Position numbers and translations under genes: made by a program. DNA of 64,000 nucleotides from Gp13-AA77 sp035946575 (GTDB lineage Bacteria; Acidobacteriota; Terriglobia; UBA7540): the NCBI GenBank assembly GCA_035946575.1, contig DASYZG010000080.1:62001-126000 (forward strand), written 5' to 3'. Positions 34,554 to 43,636 of this stretch are shown here, in pieces. The notes under the pieces were generated by a model, which was not told where the DNA came from, searched no databases, and saw nothing but the letters and a program-made list of their open reading frames with translations. How positions within the stretch are numbered: the first letter of the stretch is position 1; every line of letters begins with the position of its first letter.

Positions 34554-35681
34554 ATGGTCAACCTGGAAAGAACTTTGATTGTAGGTGGAGGAATCGCCGG
34601 TCTAACCTTGGCCAGTGCTTTATCTCAGCGGGGCTTCAAGGCGGAGCTCGTCGAGCGCAATCCCGTCTGGCAGGCTGTCGGGGCAGGGATAGCGGTGCAG
34701 CCGAACGGCATGAGGGTGCTGCGCGCCCTCGGAATGGGTGAGGCCGTAAGGAAGGCGGGAACGCTGATTCGCCACTGGGGCTTCTGTGATCAACAGCAAG
34801 AGGTACTCTGCGAGATCGACCTCCAGGCGCTTTGGGGCGATGTGGGACCCTTCATCGGTATCGAGCGGACCGAACTTCATGAAGTTCTGGTGGAAGGAGC
34901 CGCGGCCGTCCGCCACAGGCTCGGTACGTCCCTCAGCTCCTTGACCCAGCAACCTGACAGTGTGTCTGTCGCTTTCAGCGATGGCTCGACCGGGGACTAC
35001 GACCTGGTGGTTGGAGCAGACGGTATTTCTTCCACCGTGCGCGGGCTGGCGCTAACCAACATCTCGCCCGCCGACCTTGGGGCAATGAACTGGCGCAGCA
35101 TCGCTCCGATCCGCCCGCATGGACTTGGCGCCTTACGCTTTATGCTGGGAGACCGGTGCTTCTTCGGGCTCTGCCCGGTTGGGGATGGACAGACGTATGG
35201 TTTTGGATATGTTATGGAGCCGCGCTTCCGCGACCCTCTGGAGGGTCGGCTCGAACGTCTGCGCAGCCGATTTGCCGGTTTTGGGAGCCTTGTCCAGGAG
35301 TATCTGGCATCGCTCAAGCGCGATGACCAGGTCCACTGCTCGGCCATGCAGTGGGTGGATGTCGATGAATGGTATGCCGGTCGCGTGGTGCTCATCGGTG
35401 ATGCGGCGCATGCCAGTTCGCCCCTCATGGGCCAGGGTGGCTGCATGGCGATGGAGGACGCGTACGTCCTGGCCGAACTTTTGCATTCGGAGGATACCTT
35501 AGATACCGCTCTCCGTGCCTATGTCGATAGGCGCAAGCCACGGGTTCAGTGGGTGCAGCAGCAAAGTATGGCTACCGCAGAAAGTCTTGGCCTCCCGCCT
35601 GCCACCCGAAATACTGCAATTCGGGAACGCGGACATGCGATGATGCAGCACCGCTTCAAACCACTTACTGCGGCACCCTAA
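34554..35681 (+). CDS. FAD-dependent aromatic-ring-type monooxygenase
   Basis: 375-residue class A flavoprotein monooxygenase (PHBH fold). The ADP-binding motif is TLIVGGGIAGLTLASALSQRG at the N-terminus, the DG motif is DLVVGADGISSTVRG, and the GD motif is GRVVLIGDAAHASSPLMGQGG. These three motifs in this order define the group, which hydroxylates or epoxidises small aromatic or unsaturated substrates with NAD(P)H. The neighbours give no pathway. GC and codon use look slightly lower in GC than the flanking genes, which could reflect transfer, but this is an impression only. Confidence 0.88.
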   Translation: MVNLERTLIVGGGIAGLTLASALSQRGFKAELVERNPVWQAVGAGIAVQPNGMRVLRALGMGEAVRKAGTLIRHWGFCDQQQEVLCEIDLQALWGDVGPFIGIERTELHEVLVEGAAAVRHRLGTSLSSLTQQPDSVSVAFSDGSTGDYDLVVGADGISSTVRGLALTNISPADLGAMNWRSIAPIRPHGLGALRFMLGDRCFFGLCPVGDGQTYGFGYVMEPRFRDPLEGRLERLRSRFAGFGSLVQEYLASLKRDDQVHCSAMQWVDVDEWYAGRVVLIGDAAHASSPLMGQGGCMAMEDAYVLAELLHSEDTLDTALRAYVDRRKPRVQWVQQQSMATAESLGLPPATRNTAIRERGHAMMQHRFKPLTAAP

Positions 35682-36103
35682 GCCGTGCAGCGATGATATT
35701 CGCGGGTGGCCGCGACATTGTCTTTCTCGTTGTGACACCCTCTCCTTGACCGTGCCAGCCGCCCGGCCGAAGGTTTCCCACCTGCAGCGCCGTGGGCAAC
35801 GTGGCGAGGCTCTTCCGGTTGACATCCATAACCGAATGGTATATAAGGGGATTGTAATCTTCCGCAAATCCCCGGTTTGCGCCGAGGCCGTCCCATGGCC
35901 CCCTTCAGTTCCGAGTCCGCGCGCGGCGAGGACTTGAGTCCCGTTCGCCTTCATAATCCGATGTGCTGTTACCTGACCGGCAGCGAACCCGGCGTCGAAG
36001 GTCGCGCCGATATCGTGAAGCTGCGCCAGGCGAGCGCGGCGCGGCTCGACAGCTCGGTCAAATTGGCGAAAAGCCCAAAGAAGTGCGTAGGATCTTGTGA
36101 TGC

Positions 36104-36193
36104 AACGAACCCATCCTTGTATCATCCTAAGGACATTGGAGTTAACCCCGTTTGTGGGCCTTTACGCCTCGAGATTTTTAAGAAACGAACCCA
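36104..36193 (+). repeat. AACGAACCCA units, spacing 80
   Basis: AACGAACCCA occurs at 36104-36113 and 36184-36193. The same 10-mer occurs at 57581-57590, and AACGAAGCC variants occur at 57785-57871 and near 24561. After the second unit comes AAATAAGGA, which also follows the 57785 copy. Confidence 0.5.
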
Positions 36194-36431
36194 ATCGGGA
36201 ATCGCCAAGGTAAATAAGGAGTTAGGCCTGAAACTGGCCTGTTTTCGGCCGGAATTTTTCGACGTGAATTTCGCTCCCAAAGAGGCACTTTTTGTCTTCC
36301 AGAAGCGAACTCGAAGCGAACAAAAGAGTGGAGAGAGGCAGCGCCGGGATTTCGGCACTCGATTGCGGAGGCAGCCGGGCAAAGGCTTGGCTAGTCTCGT
36401 GTAACAGACGAAGGTTAACAAATTCGGTCAC

Positions 36432-36510
36432 TGTCACCCTGAGCGCAGCGAAGGGTCTCTGCATTTGTTTGCAGAAACTACGGAGATGCTTCGCTTCGCT
36501 CAGCATGACA
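36432..36510. repeat. 79-bp palindrome (GTCACCCTGAGCGCAGCGAAGG type)
   Basis: TGTCACCCTGAGCGCAGCGA (36432-36451) is inverted relative to TCGCTTCGCTCAGCATGACA (36491-36510). GAGCGNAGCGAAGG palindromes are among the commonest intergenic repeats in many high-GC bacteria. A one-arm remnant lies at 14989-15004 upstream of the rRNA methyltransferase start. Confidence 0.8.
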
Positions 36511-36601
36511 ATGATCCGCTGACATCTGTTGCGGATCCCGGTTACATGACACCAGCGAATGACAGGCAGAATCGACTTGATCTGCGGGATCGGCAGGGAT
36601 A

Positions 36602-38362
36602 TCACCCTGGATACGGATAACCCTTGGCCAGCACCTTCTCGAGCTCGGAGTCATGTCCGTAGATGTCGTCAAAGAAGTCCACTTCGCCGTTGGGCTGGAC
36701 CACGGCGGTGGAGTAGAGGATGAGCACCGGGATCGGCTTGTCGAGATTGATCTGTGTGGAGTCGCCGCCGCTCATCGCCGCCCTGATCCGCGCAGCGGTC
36801 CATGCGGGTTTGTCGGCGAGCACCCAGGCGGCGAGCTTCGCCGGATCCTCCAGCCGGATGCAGCCATGGCTGAAGTCGCGCCGTGTTTTCGAAAACAACT
36901 CCTGCGCCGGCGTGCCGTGCAGATAGACGCTGTACTCGTTGGGAAAGAGGAATTTCACCAGGCCCAGCGAGTTGTTCGGCCCCGGCTTCTGGCGGATTTC
37001 GAGGCGGCCGGCCTCGAGGTCCTTCAACTGCTCGTCAGTGACCGGGCCCGATCCGATCGCACGGCCGGCGCGATCGACCATCTCGCAATTCTCTTTCTCA
37101 AGATACCTGCGATTCTTGCGGATCTTCGGCACCATTTCCGCCCGCTGGATGCTGAGGGGCACGTTCCAGTAGGGCCGGAAGATCAGGTAGCGCATGTTCT
37201 CGGCAAACACGGGCGTCTGATGCTGGTAAGCGCGGCCCACCACCACGCGCATGGTGAGCGCCACGCGCTGCTGCGCGCTGTAGGCGCGCAATTCGAACTC
37301 GGGCACGTTGACCACAATCGGCGGGCGCGGGAAGTCAGGCGGAATCCAGCGCCAGCGCTCGAGAGCCATTTGCAGTTGCAGCACACGGCGCTCGAGCGGC
37401 ACGTTGATCTCGTGCGCCGTCTTCAGATCAAGCACGCCGCTGGGATCAAGACCATGCCGCCGCTGGAAATGCTTGACGCCATCGACCAGCGGTCCATCGT
37501 AAGTAGCAGAAGAATCCCCGGCCGCCGACGCCGGCGAGGTGCTCGCGCGAAGATCACCGAGCAACGCCAGGCGCTCGGCAAGCTGCGGCACCGACGGGTA
37601 AGCGTCGCCGGGATGGACCGGCGTCCTGGGCACAGCGATGGCCTGGCCGTCACCCTGCTTCTCCAGCGCGAGATAAGCCTCAAGCGCCTGCACCGTGCGG
37701 CGATAGCCCGCAAACTGCGGCTCGACTTGGGCCAGCACGGCGCCCGGATCCGGGCTGTCGATGATCTTCTGCCGGATCAGGTCCTGCAGCTTGTACTTCT
37801 TGTGCTCGATGTCGAGCCCGAACTTGAAATGGCGCGGGTTCACCTTGCCGATGTGCAGGTCGGAGATGTAGCGCATCAGCGAGACCGTGAGCGCGAGATC
37901 AAAGCGCGCGAGATCATTCTCGGTGGGCGGCGGATTCGTCCGCCGCAACCGCTCGAGGCGCTCCGGCCAGCGCGGACCGTCGTAGTCTGCGCCCTGCAGC
38001 CCCTTGTTATCGGCGGCTTCGAGCAGCGTGATAACGGCCATGGCTTGGGGCGTCGCCTGCGGCGCATTCGGACTGCCCCGAACCCAGCCAAGCCCGTATC
38101 CCGCAGGCTCGTAGAAATCCCTGACGTGGGCGCGATAGTCGCTGAAGTCGGGCCAACGCAGGTCCGGCAGGTGTCCCGAATCGACGAGAGACTGCATGTC
38201 CGCGACCCCTTGCGGGGAGAGGTGCAGCAGCCCGGCGGCGGGCAGCGTGCCCACGCTCCCCGGCGTTTGTGCGAGCAGGATGCCCGCGCTTCCAGCGATC
38301 AAGATCACGATCAGAAAGGCTGCCGGGACCAGCCGGGTCGCCGGGCCTCTGTCACCTGTCAT
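36602..38362 (-). CDS. L,D-transpeptidase (YcbB-like, YkuD domain)
   Basis: 586-residue exported enzyme that forms 3-3 or protein crosslinks in peptidoglycan. A membrane anchor/signal (VPAAFLIVILIAGSAGILLA) is followed by the YcbB N-terminal region (RWPDFSDYRAHVRDFYEPAG), a peptidoglycan-binding segment (GVKHFQRRHGLDPSGVLD, about residues 295-320) and the YkuD catalytic domain. The active-site signature is complete: HGTP followed by SHGCIRLEDP with the nucleophile Cys501. The gene stands alone. It shares its antisense strand with long spurious frames. Confidence 0.92.
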   Translation of the reverse strand: MTGDRGPATRLVPAAFLIVILIAGSAGILLAQTPGSVGTLPAAGLLHLSPQGVADMQSLVDSGHLPDLRWPDFSDYRAHVRDFYEPAGYGLGWVRGSPNAPQATPQAMAVITLLEAADNKGLQGADYDGPRWPERLERLRRTNPPPTENDLARFDLALTVSLMRYISDLHIGKVNPRHFKFGLDIEHKKYKLQDLIRQKIIDSPDPGAVLAQVEPQFAGYRRTVQALEAYLALEKQGDGQAIAVPRTPVHPGDAYPSVPQLAERLALLGDLRASTSPASAAGDSSATYDGPLVDGVKHFQRRHGLDPSGVLDLKTAHEINVPLERRVLQLQMALERWRWIPPDFPRPPIVVNVPEFELRAYSAQQRVALTMRVVVGRAYQHQTPVFAENMRYLIFRPYWNVPLSIQRAEMVPKIRKNRRYLEKENCEMVDRAGRAIGSGPVTDEQLKDLEAGRLEIRQKPGPNNSLGLVKFLFPNEYSVYLHGTPAQELFSKTRRDFSHGCIRLEDPAKLAAWVLADKPAWTAARIRAAMSGGDSTQINLDKPIPVLILYSTAVVQPNGEVDFFDDIYGHDSELEKVLAKGYPYPG

Positions 38363-39123
38363 CTATGTCTGCTCTCGATTTGGATTGCTGCCGGAGGGCA
38401 AGAATATACCACGAAGCGAATCGGTGCGGCCTCCGGGCGCTGTCGCGCAAACCGGATCGCCAGAACAAACAAGCCACGGCCAGGAAACGTGCCCAACCGT
38501 GGCTTCGGGTTTGAGCGACCTCAGCGGAAGTCAGCGCCGGCCTCGTGCGTCGGACGCTCGTGGGTTTTCGAGAGCTGCTATTCGGCTGGGCATCAGAAGT
38601 CTGACGCGTGGTCGCCCGCTACCGGGACTTTGCTCATTTTTGGTGACGCCTTGGGATTTCCACACGCTCTGCTTGTATGCAGCCCCACGTTGGGAAACCG
38701 CCCATTTCAGACCACGTTTGGCCGTCGATCCGGCAAAGTTGGTTCAGGGCGAGAGCCTTGTGATCGTCGATTGTGGACCGGCCTGTGCAATGCCCTTGGC
38801 TCCAAAGGAGTTGTTAGATCAATCAATCGGGTCTATTACTGATGAGGAATAGGTCAAAACTCCGATGCAAGACCATCCAAGCCAGCTACCGGCTGCTCGG
38901 CGTTTGGCACCAGACCTGCTCTGGCTTAGGGCGGTCACGACAGAGCTCGATCAAGCCGTGACTTCAGAACGGCGCGATGTCTGTGGTTTCCCGGTTCTCC
39001 TTTTTAACCACAGACCCGCCGTTCTAGAGGGACCAGTGTCCTTAAGGGTGCTGTATGTTCCGGTCACCTGTCATCTCTTGTGACCGGAATGTCTGAGGAC
39101 GCGGACGCTGCGGGAAGGGATAT
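38363..39123. other. 761-base intergenic region with hairpins upstream of 39124
   Basis: No gene is supported; the frame ending at 38852 has no family match. The right third holds two strong stem-loops (38967-39024 and 39058-39089) directly before the gene at 39124. Confidence 0.5.
38967..39089 (+). promoter_or_regulatory. Two stem-loops upstream of a small membrane-anchored protein gene
   Basis: Stem-loop 1: GAACGGC...GTCTGTGGTT (38967-38988) pairs with AACCACAGAC..GCCGTTC (39006-39024), giving 10 + 7 bp with a small internal bulge and a loop ending in TTTTT. Stem-loop 2: TTCCGGTCAC (39058-39067) pairs with GTGACCGGAA (39080-39089). The ribosome-binding site GGGAAGGGA lies just downstream. 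They could be an attenuator, an operator or repeats. Confidence 0.5.
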
Positions 39124-39561
39124 ATGATCGTCTCGGCTTTCATTTTGGCTTTCTCAGTGGCGTTGCTCCTGTTCTATTTACAGGCGACGTGCGAGAGGAT
39201 CCTGGCTCGCGAGTTTGCTTACGCGCTGCCCGACCCGATCGTGGAGGCGAACTCACTGCAGTTTCCCGCCATCCGCAAGGCCCTCGAAGAACCAAACGGA
39301 GCGCCCGACCTCGCGCAGTTGCGCGCCGCCTTGGAATCCGATTGCGTCGCCTTGACCTATCTGCTGAAGAACGCAGCCAACAAGAGCGGCCGTTTGTCGG
39401 CAGCCGAGCGCATGCTCACGGTTTACTTCCGCGCGCTCTCCTCCCTGAGCAACGTCGGCAAGGGGACTGTGCTGCTGAAGATGACCGATGTGCTCCAGTA
39501 CTTCACCAACGTCCTCGGCGAGCGTGTCCGCGGAGCGCGATTCGGCAGCGCCACCTGCTAA
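39124..39561 (+). CDS. Membrane-anchored hypothetical protein
   Basis: 145-residue protein. One N-terminal helix (AFILAFSVALLLFYLQATC) is followed by a cytoplasmic helical region with the pattern VEANSLQFPAIRKALE, LRAALESDCVALTYLLKNAAN and AERMLTVYFRALSSL. I believe this is a family conserved in Acidobacteriota but cannot name it. A good Shine-Dalgarno sequence (AAGGGA) precedes the ATG. The receiver gene follows 105 bases later. Confidence 0.7.
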   Translation: MIVSAFILAFSVALLLFYLQATCERILAREFAYALPDPIVEANSLQFPAIRKALEEPNGAPDLAQLRAALESDCVALTYLLKNAANKSGRLSAAERMLTVYFRALSSLSNVGKGTVLLKMTDVLQYFTNVLGERVRGARFGSATC

Positions 39562-39666
39562 ACGTAATTTGGCAGTGAAATTCACGGCCTTACGGAGCCT
39601 TGTAAGATACCCCGTCCGGCCAAGTCTTGAACCCCCAGATTCCGGCCGATACAGCGGGAGGTAACG

Positions 39667-40110
39667 ATGAAGGCGGCACGCTCCGTACTACTGGTTCACG
39701 ACGAACCTGACGCCTTTCGCGGTTTGGAAGAGGTCTTACACGGGCAGGACCTCCACACGCGCCGCGCGCGTCAATGCGCCGAAGCCCGAACGACTTTGAA
39801 AGAATCCGGTCCGGTCGATCTGGTCCTGACGGACGTCGCGTTGCCTGATGGCGACTGGAAGCACATCATCGGCATGGTGCGCGAGCTGGCGGACGGCACA
39901 CCCGTGATCGTCATGTCGCGGGTCGCCAGTATGAAGCTCTACCTCGATACCCAGGACGCCGGAGCCGCGGACTTCATCGTGCCGCCCATGGCGCCGCGCG
40001 ATCTGGCTTACACTCTCACGACCGCGATGCACAAGAAATCCGCTCCCCGAGTCTCGAGCCCAACAACCTCCACCCGGCGCGAAACGCCGAACCAGCCGCT
40101 GGCGCATTGA
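39667..40110 (+). CDS. Degenerate single-domain response regulator
   Basis: 147-residue receiver (CheY-like) protein without an output domain. The acidic pair (D12, E13 in VHDEPD) and phospho-acceptor D56 (LVLTDVALPDG) are present. The invariant Lys of the KP motif is replaced by Pro106 (DFIVPPM instead of the usual IVKPF). The Thr/Ser position (VIVMSR) is conserved. Loss of the Lys usually impairs phosphorylation-dependent switching, so it may work as a pseudo-receiver. A C-terminal 25-residue Ser/Thr/Arg tail is probably disordered. GGGAGGT before the ATG fixes the start. Confidence 0.8.
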   Translation: MKAARSVLLVHDEPDAFRGLEEVLHGQDLHTRRARQCAEARTTLKESGPVDLVLTDVALPDGDWKHIIGMVRELADGTPVIVMSRVASMKLYLDTQDAGAADFIVPPMAPRDLAYTLTTAMHKKSAPRVSSPTTSTRRETPNQPLAH

Positions 40111-40542
40111 GGCGCGATCCCCTCTCCAGGCGCTGCAGCTCTCGATAATCTCAGGCGGTTTCCAAACTCTCTGTTCCTGATTCGCCGGCCCGGCGTCAGT
40201 CCGCGGGTTCCTTCGGCCATTGAGACCTTGGAGATCACCGGCTTGCCAGCGGGCCACCCCGGCCAGCACGCCACCCTCCCAGACCATGAGGAGCGACGCG
40301 CTTGGCGTGGGTGGTCCGCTGGCCACCGGTCATCGAATGGCGAATGTCCAATTCAATCTGGGCGTCGGAGCGAACGGGCGTGTCGCACGATTGTCAAAGT
40401 TTTGTCAAATTAGTTTACCGGCGAGGGGTGTGCGGTAACGGGGGTCGTCTGTTTTTCAGTTTTTCAGCAGGCCAGTCTGTCAGTGTGGCTCAACCACTCA
40501 ATCGCCCGATGACCCGATCATCCGGTAGCCCGATGCTCAGCT
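40111..40542. other. Intergenic region with CAATGACYCGAT-type repeat
   Basis: 432 bases between convergent genes, no gene seen. The degenerate repeat at 40489-40540 (CACTCAATCGCCCGATGACC followed by CGATCATCCGGTAGCCCGAT) has the same vocabulary as 4051-4098 and 53375-53425. TTTTTCAGTTTTTCAGCAGG near 40451 resembles the TTCAGCAGC end of the element at 21991-22131. Confidence 0.5.
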
Positions 40543-42348
40543 TCAAGACGCCGCCGCTGGCCCGGCGACAGTGACGCTGGACGCGGAGGGCAATGAGATG
40601 CACAGCACAGTTCCTTCCGCGCCCGTGGACTCGACGCCGATGTGGCCGCCATGGTCCTGGACAATCTTCTGAACTACCGCGAGCCCCAGACCGATTCCGT
40701 TGTCCTTGCCGGCGGTCACAAAAGGCTGGAAAATGCGATCACGAATCTCCTCAGGTATGCCGGCGCCGTTGTCGGCGACGCGAATCTCTATGCCTTCGTC
40801 CGTCTTCTGTGTGCTGACCTCGATACGTCCGGTGTTCGCTGGGACGGCCTCACACGCGTTGAGCACCAGATTGTGGAATACGCGTTCCAGGCTGCCGGAG
40901 TCGAACCAGCCCTCGGTGCTGCCCTGAAACGAGGTCGTGACCTGGATGCCCTCGAATTCCACCCGGGCCTTTACCGCGTGTACCGCGCGCTCGATGATTG
41001 CGGCAACATTAGTAACCGCAGGCCGGTAAACCGTCTTGGAGCGAGAAAACTCCAGCAGGGCCTGAATCTGGTCCGTCATCTGGTTCACCGCGCTGCGGAT
41101 CTCCTGGTAGTACTCCACGCGATGACTCTCGCGCAGGGAGCCCTCCGAGAGAAACTCGGCGTAGGCGAGAATCGTCGTGAGCGAGTGCCGAAGGTCATGC
41201 GAAATGGTGCTGGCCATCCGTCCGATAGTGGCCAGCCGCTCGGCCTGCAGTAGCTCATGCTGCGCGCTCTGCAGGGTGTGGCGCATGCGGTCGAAGGACT
41301 TCGTGAGAGCCGAGACCTCATCGTTGCCCCGGGCCTCCAAGGGATATTCAAAATCGCCGCGCTCGAGCGCCTGGACGCCGCCCACCAGATTGGCCAGCGG
41401 ACGCGTGAAGGTATCGGAGATCAAGAAGACGAGCAGGCTGCCGGCGAGAATCGCCGTGAGCCCAAGGACAAGAAGCCAACGGTTCAGGCTCTGGAGGAAT
41501 GCCGTCGCCTGATCGTATGACTTCAGGACGATCAATTCGACGCCGGGCGATCCGCCGGGAGGGAGACTGGTCGTGGTCATCAGGAAGCGCTCGCCTCCGA
41601 GTTCGATGTCGGCAGGGGGATCTCCGGCGCCCGCCGCCTGCCCGGACACCTGCCGCGCCAAAGCTTCGCGTTGCGCGGGCTTGAGCGTACTCACAACAAT
41701 TCTGGATCCGTAGCGAAAGGCGACCTGGCTGGACGCCACGCGGCTGATATCCGCCGCTACCTGGTCGCTGACCTCGTACCCCACCACGACCAAACCCAGT
41801 TGCGCGCCGCTGGCGGGATCGCCGAAGTAGATCGGCCACATCGAAACCTGCAGCAGGTGCCCGCCGCCCAGCCACCAGTCGCGCGTGTTGCCGTTCCCGA
41901 GCGAATGCTCCAACGGGCCTTGGGCTTCAGCTTCCGTCAGGCCAGGGGCCGCGCTTTCCACCGCCATCACCCTGCCGCCGCTGTCCGCGAGCAGGAGCAC
42001 GTCGGCAGCGACCTTGTTGAACCAGAGCCTCGATTCGTTCTCGATGGTGCGCTTGTCGTGGGAGCTCATAAGCGCGGCGAGCGACGGCTGAGTGGCCGCC
42101 AGTTGCGCCGATTGCTCCAGCGTGTTCTCGCGCAGGCGCTGGATATGCTGGAAGGTGACCACCGAGTTCTGCAACGCCTCGCGGATCTGCTCGCGTGCCT
42201 GCAACTCCACGCGATGCCGTACCACGAGCAGCGTGGAGCAAGTCAGCGACGCCGAAACCAGCAGCAGCGACAGCAGGAACTTGGTGCGCAGTCGACCGCG
42301 CCGCGTGATGTCCAGGTACCAGGGCCGGGATGAGGTCTCGAAATCCAT
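40543..42348 (-). CDS. Membrane sensor histidine kinase (HAMP-HisKA-HATPase)
   Basis: About 600 residues. TM1 (LLSLLLVSASLTCSTLLVV) and TM2 (WLLVLGLTAILAGSLLVFL) flank a periplasmic sensor of about 250 residues. HAMP (TRPLANLVGGVQALERGDFE), the H-box STISHDLRHSLTTILAYAE, the N-box FHNLVLNACEA, G1 DNGAGIPEEI and G2 GIGLGLAVVQ follow in order, so the enzyme should be active. I start at ATG 42348; the TTG at 42396 overlaps the stop of the regulator gene (TTGA) and is an equally possible start. Its partner is the regulator at 42393-43094. Confidence 0.9.
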   Translation of the reverse strand: MDFETSSRPWYLDITRRGRLRTKFLLSLLLVSASLTCSTLLVVRHRVELQAREQIREALQNSVVTFQHIQRLRENTLEQSAQLAATQPSLAALMSSHDKRTIENESRLWFNKVAADVLLLADSGGRVMAVESAAPGLTEAEAQGPLEHSLGNGNTRDWWLGGGHLLQVSMWPIYFGDPASGAQLGLVVVGYEVSDQVAADISRVASSQVAFRYGSRIVVSTLKPAQREALARQVSGQAAGAGDPPADIELGGERFLMTTTSLPPGGSPGVELIVLKSYDQATAFLQSLNRWLLVLGLTAILAGSLLVFLISDTFTRPLANLVGGVQALERGDFEYPLEARGNDEVSALTKSFDRMRHTLQSAQHELLQAERLATIGRMASTISHDLRHSLTTILAYAEFLSEGSLRESHRVEYYQEIRSAVNQMTDQIQALLEFSRSKTVYRPAVTNVAAIIERAVHAVKARVEFEGIQVTTSFQGSTEGWFDSGSLERVFHNLVLNACEAVPANTGRIEVSTQKTDEGIEIRVADNGAGIPEEIRDRIFQPFVTAGKDNGIGLGLAVVQKIVQDHGGHIGVESTGAEGTVLCISLPSASSVTVAGPAAAS

Positions 42349-42392
42349 TTGCGGACCAAGGACGCGGGACTGACCCGCATCGCGCGCGGATC

Positions 42393-43094
42393 TCAAGCTC
42401 CCACCTGTGCCTTCAGGAAGGGAACGAATTTGTATCCGGCCCCGTGAACCGTGCGGAAGTGCACAGGATTGACCGGGTCTTTTTCCAGCTTCTGGCGCAG
42501 CCGCAGAATGTGGTTATCCACAGTGCGCGTGGACGGATAACACTCGTAGCCCCAGACCTGGTTGAGGAGCTCATCGCGGGAGATCACGCGCTCGGGATTC
42601 TCGGTGAAATATTTCAGGGTATTAAACTCGTGCGGCGTCAGGGTCACGATCTTGTTTTCGCGCGTGACTTCCATCTTGGCGAAATCAACCAGAATGTCGG
42701 CAAAGCTATAGCACTCCGCTGGCAAGGTGCGCTCCGCCCGGCGCGTCACGGCGCGCACGCGCGCCAGCAATTCCTTGGGACTGAAGGGCTTCGTGACGTA
42801 GTCGTCCGCGCCCAACTCCAGCAGCAGGACCTTGTCAATTTCTTCCGAAATCGCGCTGAGGATGATGACCGGCTGTGAGGGCGCCTCCTTCTTGATATGA
42901 CCGATGACCTCGCGTCCCGACATTTTGGGCAGCTTGAGATCGAGAATCACGACGGCTGGCTTCACGGTGCGAAACGCTTCCAGGCCGGCCGCTCCGTCGG
43001 CTGCGGTTTCGAGAGTATAACCCTCCGACTCAAACAGTAGCCGGAGCGTCTTGTGAATCCGCTTGTCGTCTTCGATAACCAGCACTTTCTGCAT
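42393..43094 (-). CDS. OmpR-family response regulator
   Basis: 233-residue protein with an intact receiver (EDD near residue 8, phospho-acceptor Asp in VVILDLKLPKMSG, the Lys of YVTKPFSP) and a winged-helix DNA-binding domain (LTPHEFNTLKYFTENPERVI, NQVWGYECYPSTRTVDNHILRLRQKL). It is paired with the downstream histidine kinase, with overlapping or adjacent reading frames. The start is ATG 43094 with AGAGG five bases upstream; the frame beyond this is non-coding. A divergent porin operon starts 542 bases away and is a candidate target. Confidence 0.92.
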   Translation of the reverse strand: MQKVLVIEDDKRIHKTLRLLFESEGYTLETAADGAAGLEAFRTVKPAVVILDLKLPKMSGREVIGHIKKEAPSQPVIILSAISEEIDKVLLLELGADDYVTKPFSPKELLARVRAVTRRAERTLPAECYSFADILVDFAKMEVTRENKIVTLTPHEFNTLKYFTENPERVISRDELLNQVWGYECYPSTRTVDNHILRLRQKLEKDPVNPVHFRTVHGAGYKFVPFLKAQVGA

Positions 43095-43636
43095 AGCGAC
43101 CTCTGTTCCGCGTAGTGCCTCACGCCAATCGGGCAGCGGCCCCCAAAGTATACTCCCGGGCGCAGGAAACTTACTGCGCTCCGCGTGCGGGGCGGTCCGC
43201 CGGCGCCGCGGCCGGCATACTAGTTGAATCGGGGCAAGTCCGAACAAGGCGAGGTAAAATCGCCTCTAAATGAAGGCGACCCCCCTCCCGTTCCCTGGCT
43301 CTAAACCACGGTGGGACGCATGAGGACGTCAACTAACGCCGGGCCTGACTTCCGAGCGTCCGCTTCGCAACATCGATCGTGCGCTGCTCCGGGATTTCAT
43401 GTGTCAACGCGGCTTCTGCGAATTGTAAATTTATTGTCACAAGGTGCGCCGGGCGCCTTCAGGGGATATCATGAATCCGCGCCAGCACGATCGCACTCCG
43501 GCGCCGCGCGGGCACAGTCAGGCCGGGCAAGGCGGTTCCGGGCGCGCATTTCGACAAGATCTGTCACCTCAATTGTCCGTAAGACCGGTCCCGCGGTGCA
43601 AGAGCAGAGGGGTCGACGCGGATTCAAGGGGGTCGT
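43095..43636. other. Divergent intergenic region between regulator and porin
   Basis: 542 bases, no gene seen. An AT-rich pocket at 43417-43441 (GCGAATTGTAAATTTATTG) is the lowest-GC part and a likely promoter zone. No repeats of the families above were noticed. Confidence 0.5.

Larger units (their letters stand above)
35682..36601. other. 920-base intergenic region with repeats
   Basis: No gene seen. Open frames on both strands (for example 35499-36125 on the minus strand) show no recognisable domain. The right half holds two AACGAACCCA units (36104-36193) and a large palindrome (36432-36510). The left part (35690-36090) is unassigned and may contain decayed coding sequence. Confidence 0.5.

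Noticed and set aside
36653..38842. 729-residue plus-strand open frame
   Set aside because: It is antisense to the L,D-transpeptidase gene, whose catalytic motifs are complete on the minus strand; the antisense product has no family match.
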